Shown: in pieces, positions 58,913 to 64,000 of the stretch
How positions within the stretch are numbered: the stretch's first letter is position 1
Layout of the letters: each line of letters begins with the position of its first letter
DNA from: Eggerthellales bacterium
GTDB taxonomy: Bacteria; Actinomycetota; Coriobacteriia; Coriobacteriales; Eggerthellaceae
Assembly: GCA_029225085.1 (NCBI GenBank)
Contig: JAQXVU010000012.1
Coordinates: 1 to 64,000 of the forward strand
Reading direction: 5' to 3'
Length of the DNA stretch: 64,000 bases
The notes under the pieces: generated by a model
The model's database searches: none
The model's input: the letters and a program-made list of their open reading frames with translations, nothing else
Told to the model about the DNA's origin: nothing
Made by a program: the position numbers and the translations under genes

Positions 58913-58930
58913 ACTGACCGACTGGTCAGT
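58913..58930 (-). promoter_or_regulatory. TetR-type operator of the ABC-YhgE-tetR operon
   Basis: ACTGACC, 4-nt centre, GGTCAGT, within the minus-strand context TTGACTGACCAGTCGGTCA. It is a perfect inverted repeat 17 bp before the ATG at 58896. The TGACYGACC halves resemble operators of TetR-family multidrug regulators. Confidence 0.85.
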
Positions 58931-59229
58931 CAAATAATTCGGAGCACTATTCAACACCTAACTTCCTCCCCTGTGAAGAATCTGCTGGTCGTCTTCAAAA
59001 AGTCTTTACACCGGCAGGGAGAGAAGAACTCCGGGCTCCTCCGCATGCTTGCCCCTTCACCCGCCATTCCATCGTAAAGCGGTTCCGCGCAACGTCCCGG
59101 CTCTTCGGCAGCAAGCCGTCTGCACGATATCCGCAACATAAGGCATGCACCCCTCCGCCATTCCACCTGTAAGCCGCGTTCGCTCCCCTATAATGGGAGC
59201 GTCGTCGTTGAACGGAGTTTTCCCACCTC
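58931..59229. other. Divergent intergenic region
   Basis: No gene seen. A consensus TATAAT at 59189-59194, inside CTCCC...GGGAG, is the probable -10 for the lipoprotein gene, with no good -35. A direct repeat CCGCCATTCCAYC...GTAA...GC occurs at about 59060 and 59155. Confidence 0.55.
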
Positions 59230-60159
59230 ATGAACGTCTTCGCCACATGCCGAAGCATCCCGCGCCTTGCGGTGACGCTGCTGTGCGCCGCGTTCCTAAC
59301 GATTTCCCTCACAGGCTGCGGATCAGGCGGCAACGTGGGCGAGACTTCGGGGCCCTCCTTCACTCCCAGCTTCGCCACGTCGGCCTATCACGCCGACAAG
59401 GCCCTCGCGCAAAACGGCTGCACCATAGACACCTCCGACGCCCAAAAGGGCTACGTCAGCGCAACCGGCAGCGGATCATCGCGACTGAAGCTCCTGGTGA
59501 CCTGCGGAAACATGAGCTACAACTACGACATGAAGACCGATGGCGACCCAACCATCGCACCACTGAACATGGGGGACGGCACCTACACCGTCTCGGTCAT
59601 GCGAAACACCTCGGGATCGAACTACGTAGCTCTGGCTTCTACCACCATCTCCGTAACCCTGAACGATCAGTTTCAGCCCTTCATCCGGCCCAGCCAGATC
59701 TGCAACTACCGCCAAGACAGCGACTGCGTGAAGAAGGCATCAGAACTGGTGGCCAACGCCGAGAACCAGGGCGATGCCGTGGCCGCCATCTACGAGTACA
59801 TCACCAGCTCCATCTCCTACGACAAGGCCAAGGCCACCGAGCTCTCCTCGGTCACCGGCTACCTGTCCGACCCCGATGAAACTCTCAACGACGGAAAGGG
59901 CATCTGCATCGACTACGCGGTGCTAGCCGCCAGCATGCTCCGAAGCCAAGGCATCCCCTGCAAGATCGTCACCGGCAACCTGCAGCCCGACGGCATCTAT
60001 CACGCCTGGAACCTGGTCTACATAGACGGCACCTGGCACGCTGCCGCCTTCACCGTAGAGTCCGGCACCTGGGCACGCATCGACACGACCCTCGATGCGG
60101 CGGGAGACTACACCTCGAAGGACAAGGATCTCACCTATGAAGATCGCTACACCTACTAG
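59230..60159 (+). CDS. Lipoprotein with transglutaminase-like domain
   Basis: 309 residues. Signal peptide with lipobox LTGC (Cys about 29), so it is anchored outside the membrane. The N-terminal region (about 35-150) is beta-rich and unassigned. The C-terminal transglutaminase-like (papain-fold) domain has helix AIYEYITSSISYDK, the Cys in DGKGICIDYAVLAASMLRSQGIPC (about 218-241), His in YHAWNLVYIDGTWH (about 256), and a likely Asp in RIDTT. Such proteins act as proteases or cross-linkers of the cell surface. It precedes the pilus cluster by about 190 bp; a function in pilus assembly is possible but unproven. Confidence 0.9.
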   Translation: MNVFATCRSIPRLAVTLLCAAFLTISLTGCGSGGNVGETSGPSFTPSFATSAYHADKALAQNGCTIDTSDAQKGYVSATGSGSSRLKLLVTCGNMSYNYDMKTDGDPTIAPLNMGDGTYTVSVMRNTSGSNYVALASTTISVTLNDQFQPFIRPSQICNYRQDSDCVKKASELVANAENQGDAVAAIYEYITSSISYDKAKATELSSVTGYLSDPDETLNDGKGICIDYAVLAASMLRSQGIPCKIVTGNLQPDGIYHAWNLVYIDGTWHAAAFTVESGTWARIDTTLDAAGDYTSKDKDLTYEDRYTY

Positions 60160-60348
60160 AGGGCGATACCCGCAGGACGGACGGCCTTCCACCGCCCCTG
60201 CGCCTACCGCTTGCCCTTCCACCGCGAAACCCGCCACCCCATCCCGCCTGGGACGAATGACGAAATGCAGGGCAATCCCCGCATTTCGGCCCCGACATAT
60301 TGGTACTATGAATAAACCGTGCAATTGCGCGTAAGACGAGGAGATACC

Positions 60349-61401
60349 ATGGCCCACAACACGCTTGAAAGCGGCGCCCTGAGCGCGTTTTTCGATAGCG
60401 TTGCCGTCATGCTCTCCGCAGGCATTCAGACCGATGAGGCGGTCTACCTGCTGGCGGAGAACATGCAAGACGACACCCTTCGCACCGCCTACGACAAGGT
60501 GTACCGACAGCTCATCGCGGGCTGTACCCTTGCTGATGCCATGAAGTCCTCCGAGGCCTTCCCCCACCACGCCGTCGACATGGTGCGCACCGGCGAGGAA
60601 ACCGGCCGCCTCGAAAACGTCCTGCGGAATCTGGCCTCCTACTACGACGAGGAGGATCGCCTCTTCAATAAGATTCGCACCTCGGTGGGCTACCCCGCCG
60701 CTCTGCTGTGCGTCATGAGCGTCATCCTGGCCTTCTCCGTCATCGTCATCCTCCCCGTCTTCAACGACGTCTACACCAATCTGGCAGGATCTCTTACCGC
60801 CGCCTCCTCCGGCGCCATGGATGCCTCCATCGCCATCGGCGTGCTGGCCCTCATCATCACCCTGTTCGCCACCGCAGGAGCCCTGATCGCCCTTCGCTCC
60901 TGCCGTACCTCCCACGGCCGCAATCGCCTGCTGAAGAATCTGGAGCATTTCAGCGTCAGCCGCGATGCCCTGTACCAGATGGCCCTCAGCCGCTTCATGG
61001 CGGCGCTTTCCACCTACGTGGCCTCCGGCGTGCATGATGAGGACGCCATGAAGGCAGCGATGGAAACCGTCACCAACCCCGAGCTTCGCGAGGAGCTCGA
61101 CGATGCCTATCGCCAGATGATCGATTTAGAAAAGCCCAAAAGCCTGGCCCAGGCCTTCTACGACACTGAGATCCTCGAGCCCATCTATGCGCGCCTGCTG
61201 CTTATCGGCAGCCGCACCGGCAGCCTCGACGGAACCCTTCGCGACATCTCCGCAACCTACTTCGACGACGCCATCGATCAGATCGATCGCCTGGTCGACG
61301 CCATCGAGCCTCTGCTGGCCGCCTTCATGACCATCGCCGTGGGCGCAACCCTGATCTCGGTGATGCTGCCCCTCATCGGCATCATGGGTTCTATCGGATA
61401 G
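60349..61401 (+). CDS. Type IV pilus/type II secretion platform protein (PilC/GspF family)
   Basis: 350 residues from the ATG at 60349 (GAGGAGATA upstream). Two GspF domains: FFDSVAVMLSAGIQTDEAV...RTGEETGRLENVLRNLASYYD (about 13-115) and ALSRFMAALSTYVASGVHDEDAM...LLLIGSRTGSLDGTLRDIS (about 205-305). Three membrane helices (about 125-150, 165-185, 320-345). Inner-membrane platform that works with the assembly ATPase to extrude pilin. First gene of a tight plus-strand cluster reaching the window edge. Confidence 0.92.
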   Translation: MAHNTLESGALSAFFDSVAVMLSAGIQTDEAVYLLAENMQDDTLRTAYDKVYRQLIAGCTLADAMKSSEAFPHHAVDMVRTGEETGRLENVLRNLASYYDEEDRLFNKIRTSVGYPAALLCVMSVILAFSVIVILPVFNDVYTNLAGSLTAASSGAMDASIAIGVLALIITLFATAGALIALRSCRTSHGRNRLLKNLEHFSVSRDALYQMALSRFMAALSTYVASGVHDEDAMKAAMETVTNPELREELDDAYRQMIDLEKPKSLAQAFYDTEILEPIYARLLLIGSRTGSLDGTLRDISATYFDDAIDQIDRLVDAIEPLLAAFMTIAVGATLISVMLPLIGIMGSIG

Positions 61402-61408
61402 GCACCCC

Positions 61409-61735
61409 ATGTATCACCCCAGGACAGGAAAAAAGGCTCAGCGCGACCACCGCAGGTTCACGGGCATTCTGGCTGCCCTTGTCGTGGTGGCCATCTTGGT
61501 GTGCGCAGCCCTGCCTATCCTGCAGCAGAATCTGAAGGAGCAGGGCGCCGAAGCCCTACGGCAATCGATCCTCTCTACCGCTACGCAATGCTGTGCGGTG
61601 GAAGGCGCCTATCCCTCCTCCCTGCGTCATCTCGAGGAGGAGTACGGCCTTTCCATAAACACCGAGGATTACCAGGTGACCTACGAGGTCTTCGCCGCTA
61701 ACGTCATGCCCTCTGTGGTGGTGGTGCCCCGATGA
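61409..61735 (+). CDS. Prepilin-like protein, short, without Glu5
   Basis: 108 residues. A basic leader (about 1-17, ending RRF), a hydrophobic helix FTGILAALVVVAILVCAALPILQQN and a small globular domain with vicinal Cys (TQCCAVEG) follow the shape of type IV pilins and GspG-like pseudopilins. The expected Glu at position +5 is not visible. It is 8 bp after the gspF-like gene and overlaps the next gene by 4 bp. Probably the major or minor subunit of this system. Confidence 0.75.
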   Translation: MYHPRTGKKAQRDHRRFTGILAALVVVAILVCAALPILQQNLKEQGAEALRQSILSTATQCCAVEGAYPSSLRHLEEEYGLSINTEDYQVTYEVFAANVMPSVVVVPR

Positions 61736-62358
61736 GTCAGTTCCTCTCCCACCACGATGAGACCTCCCGCAGCACCGCCTTCGGCTCCTCAGCCCCTGGC
61801 AGCGCATCTTCGCGCGGCGCCTTTGGCACCGCCGATTCCCAGCGCAAGTCCGACTACACCTCCCTGATCTTGGCCCTCTCCCACGCGAAGAGAGACAGCT
61901 CTCAGGGCAAGGCCACCCGTATCTTCACCGCCACCTTGTTCGGTATCTTCGTGCTCATGCTCCTGCTGGCATTTTTGGCGGGCGTCACGGTGTACAAGAA
62001 CCTGAGCACCGCCCAGAGCACCCTGAACAACTACCGCTCCTCCGAGAGCCTCATCGTGAACAACGTGCTGGCCAACGACTCCTACGAAACCCTGCGCCAA
62101 GGCAAGGGCCCCGAGGGAAAGTCCCTGGTCATGGTTGAGTCTAACGATGACGGCACCTACGAAACCCGCATCTATCTGTATCAGGGAATCATTATGGAAG
62201 AGTACGCAGTCCTCGGCGCTCCCTACAGCCCCGAGACCGCAACACCTCTGGCCACATCGAAGGTGTTCTCCTTCACCCTGTCGAACAACCTGCTCCGCAT
62301 CACCACCAATCATGGCACCGCCGAGGTAGCCGTGCGTTGCATGGAAGGAGCGGCCTAG
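61732..62358 (+). CDS. DUF4860-type pilus cluster protein
   Basis: 208 residues. A Ser-rich cytoplasmic N-terminus (1-60) is followed by one membrane helix (TLFGIFVLMLLLAFLAGVTVY, about 68-90) and an extracellular beta domain of about 115 residues ending in VRCMEGAA. I believe this corresponds to DUF4860, found in actinobacterial pilus operons. The start codon overlaps the previous stop (ATGA). A pseudopilin-like or assembly role is inferred from context only. Confidence 0.78.
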   Translation: MSQFLSHHDETSRSTAFGSSAPGSASSRGAFGTADSQRKSDYTSLILALSHAKRDSSQGKATRIFTATLFGIFVLMLLLAFLAGVTVYKNLSTAQSTLNNYRSSESLIVNNVLANDSYETLRQGKGPEGKSLVMVESNDDGTYETRIYLYQGIIMEEYAVLGAPYSPETATPLATSKVFSFTLSNNLLRITTNHGTAEVAVRCMEGAA

Positions 62359-62359
62359 C

Positions 62360-62746
62360 ATGTCCCTGATGTATCGCCAGCGCACCAACGAGAAAACCTC
62401 CTGGCATGGCGCCGCCCTGCTAACCGAAGCCCTGATTCTCCTCGCCTTCCTGGTGGGATGCCTTGCGGTGTTCTTCAACCTTTTGGCGTCGGCAGGCGTA
62501 ATGGGAAAAGAATCGACCCAGCTCACCGAAGCGGTTGCCCTGGCATCTAACGTGGCGGAGGAGTTCGCCGCAGATCCCACCTCCGTGCGTCAGTCCCAGG
62601 AGCTGGAAGGCTATCAGATCACCTGCACTGCCACCCCTTCCAAAACTGAAGGCGGAACCCTCTATGACGCTCACATCACGGTCTACGACGGTGACGACAT
62701 CATCTACGAGCTAGACACCGCTCGCTATGTTAGCGAGGTGAGCTAA
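62360..62746 (+). CDS. Prepilin-like protein with Glu5
   Basis: 128 residues. Leader ending WHGA and then ALLTEALILLAFLVGCLAVFFNLL: cleavage after Ala would put Glu at +5, as in type IV prepilins. The remainder is a short domain with one Cys (YQITCTA). One base separates it from the preceding stop. Likely a minor pilin processed by the peptidase at 939-1694. Confidence 0.8.
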   Translation: MSLMYRQRTNEKTSWHGAALLTEALILLAFLVGCLAVFFNLLASAGVMGKESTQLTEAVALASNVAEEFAADPTSVRQSQELEGYQITCTATPSKTEGGTLYDAHITVYDGDDIIYELDTARYVSEVS

Positions 62747-63292
62747 ATGTCTCGCAACACCGGATCGGTCCGCATGGGACCCATCAGCCTTATCACCCTT
62801 GTCATCGTCATGTGCCTTGCGGTGCTTACGGTTCTTACCGTAGCCACCGCCCATGCAGGATCGAACGTGGCCCACAAGCAGGCCGACTTCACCACCGACA
62901 CCTACACCAACGAGATCGAAGCCCAGAACCTCATGGCGGACGTAGACGGGATCCTCGCCACCGTGCGAACCTACGACGGCGGCAAAGAAGACGCTCTTGC
63001 AGCCCTTCGCGACGCCAACATCGCCTTCACTCCCGATACCCGTGAGGGACTGAACATCATCATCGACGATGAGACTGGCGACATCAGCTCTGTCGACCAC
63101 AAGAGCACCTCTATCAGCATCACCGACGATGCGGTAGAGGCGACCTTCGTGCAGACCAGCGGAAGGTGTCTTACCATCACCCTGAGAATCAACGACGACG
63201 CAACCTACACCCTGACGAAGTGGAAAGCCACCACCCTCTGGGATGAAGACGCAGAAAACAACGCCCTTTGGGACCCCGAGCAGAACGAATAA
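62747..63292 (+). CDS. Prepilin-like/hypothetical protein of the pilus cluster
   Basis: 181 residues. A short basic N-terminus, then MGPISLITLVIVMCLAVLTVLTVATA (a single helix with no Glu5), then an alpha/beta extracellular part (about 40-181) with one Cys. Its ATG directly abuts the stop of the previous gene. The family is unknown to me; the N-terminal layout suggests an exported, membrane-anchored component of the same machine. Confidence 0.75.
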   Translation: MSRNTGSVRMGPISLITLVIVMCLAVLTVLTVATAHAGSNVAHKQADFTTDTYTNEIEAQNLMADVDGILATVRTYDGGKEDALAALRDANIAFTPDTREGLNIIIDDETGDISSVDHKSTSISITDDAVEATFVQTSGRCLTITLRINDDATYTLTKWKATTLWDEDAENNALWDPEQNE

Positions 63293-63302
63293 GGAGCGCA
63301 GC

Positions 63303-64000
63303 ATGGAACTGGAAAACCTCTTGAAGCAGATGGTGGATGTAAAGGCATCCGACATCTTTGTCGTAGCGGGCCTCCCCCTCAGCTATCAAGCCAACGGACG
63401 ACAGATCCGCCTGAACGATAGGCCCCTCACCCCTGCCGACACCGAGAACTTCGTGCGCTCGGTGTTCCGCATCGCCAACAGGAGCTTCGATCATTTCCTC
63501 TCCCTGGCTAACCACGACGAGGACTTCTCCTTCGCACTGCCCGGCATCGGCCGCTTCCGTGCCAACGTCTTCCGCCAGCGCGGCTCTTTGGGTCTGGTCA
63601 TTCGCGTTATTCCCTTCGGCCTGCCCAACCCTCGCGAGATGCACATCCCCGATGAGGTCTTGAGCTGCGCCAACTTCCAGAAGGGCTTGGTGCTGGTCAC
63701 AGGCCCCGCAGGTTCGGGCAAGAGCACCACGTTGGCCTGCATCATCGACAAGCTGAACCACAGCCGCACGGGTCATATCATCACCATGGAAGACCCCATC
63801 GAGTACATCCATCGTCACCAATCCTGCATTGTCACTCAGCGTGAGGTTCCCACCGACATCGCCACCTACGGCGAGGCTCTGCGCTCCGCCATGCGCGAAG
63901 CTCCCGATGTGATCCTCCTGGGCGAGATGCGCGATTACGAGACCATCGGCACCGCAGTCACCGCCGCAGAGATGGCTCAGCTCCTGTTCTCGACCCTGCA
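63303..64000 (+). CDS. PilT/GspE-type pilus ATPase (truncated by the window edge)
   Basis: The first 232 codons of a secretion ATPase, starting at the ATG at 63303 (AAGGAGCGC upstream). The N-terminal domain MELENLLKQMVDVKASDIFVVAG is PilT-like (retraction-type) and short, as in PilT, not the long GspE/PilB domain. Walker A GPAGSGKSTT (about 138-147), the Asp box ITMEDPIEYIH, Walker B VILLGEMRD and the start of the His box (AEMAQLLFSTL) can be seen. The frame is open at 64000. PilT powers pilus retraction and is required for DNA uptake in competent bacteria. Confidence 0.92.
   Translation, partial: MELENLLKQMVDVKASDIFVVAGLPLSYQANGRQIRLNDRPLTPADTENFVRSVFRIANRSFDHFLSLANHDEDFSFALPGIGRFRANVFRQRGSLGLVIRVIPFGLPNPREMHIPDEVLSCANFQKGLVLVTGPAGSGKSTTLACIIDKLNHSRTGHIITMEDPIEYIHRHQSCIVTQREVPTDIATYGEALRSAMREAPDVILLGEMRDYETIGTAVTAAEMAQLLFSTL

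Overview
The window looks like chromosomal DNA of an anaerobic, gut-type actinobacterium of the class Coriobacteriia, most likely Eggerthellaceae. This is an inference from gene content: a Tat-exported DmsABC-type molybdoenzyme with its TorD chaperone, an old-yellow-enzyme flavoprotein, pyruvate kinase and acetate kinase, Feo iron uptake, a FabK-type fatty acid operon, a DUF4860/type IV pilus cluster, and moderately high GC. No rRNA, transposase, integrase, prophage or CRISPR array was seen. Two tRNA genes are present, Thr(CGU) and Arg(CCU).

Layout. 1-18906 is almost entirely minus strand: the start of an unknown gene, a zinc-ribbon membrane protein, a lone prepilin peptidase, an SDR, a GntR-controlled ABC exporter, pyk, ackA, dmsABC, torD and an RND pump. 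19407-33466 is plus strand: htpG behind a CIRCE-like element, a 1.75-kb gene-free stretch rich in repeats, then a compact fatty-acid operon (acpP-accB-accC-accDA-fabH-fabK-fabD-fabG-fabF-fabZ) ending in a MarR regulator. A near-perfect palindrome sits on the operon promoter. 33536-35389 is minus strand (tRNA-Arg, CAP-domain protein, pyrE). 35602-40431 is plus strand: feoA-feoA, feoB, the FeoB-associated Cys-rich protein, rnhA and a DtxR/MntR regulator, with a matching pair of operator-like sites before feoA and feoB. 40990-58930 is mostly minus strand: a copper ATPase operon, a zinc ATPase operon with an ArsR regulator and palindromic operator, a HAD phosphatase, the flavoprotein, an EamA transporter, and an ABC/YhgE/TetR/phasin/UbiB run. 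59230-64000 is plus strand: a transglutaminase-like lipoprotein and the first part of a type IV pilus/type II secretion-like cluster, cut at the right edge inside a PilT/GspE ATPase.

Regulation is unusually readable here. Promoter-operator pairs can be proposed for gntR, htpG, the fab operon, the zinc operon, feo, and the ABC/YhgE/TetR operon.

The least explained features are sequence-level. First, the heptamer GTGGAAG/CTTCCAC occurs about 54 times by hand count, in both orientations and strongly in intergenic DNA, at a density like that of known DNA-uptake sequences. Second, several unrelated genes have their 3' ends tandemly duplicated downstream with periods of 17-47 bp. Third, intergenic arrays of 22-34-bp units are spaced about 30/31 or 50/51 bp apart, and two of them share a CGATTTG core.
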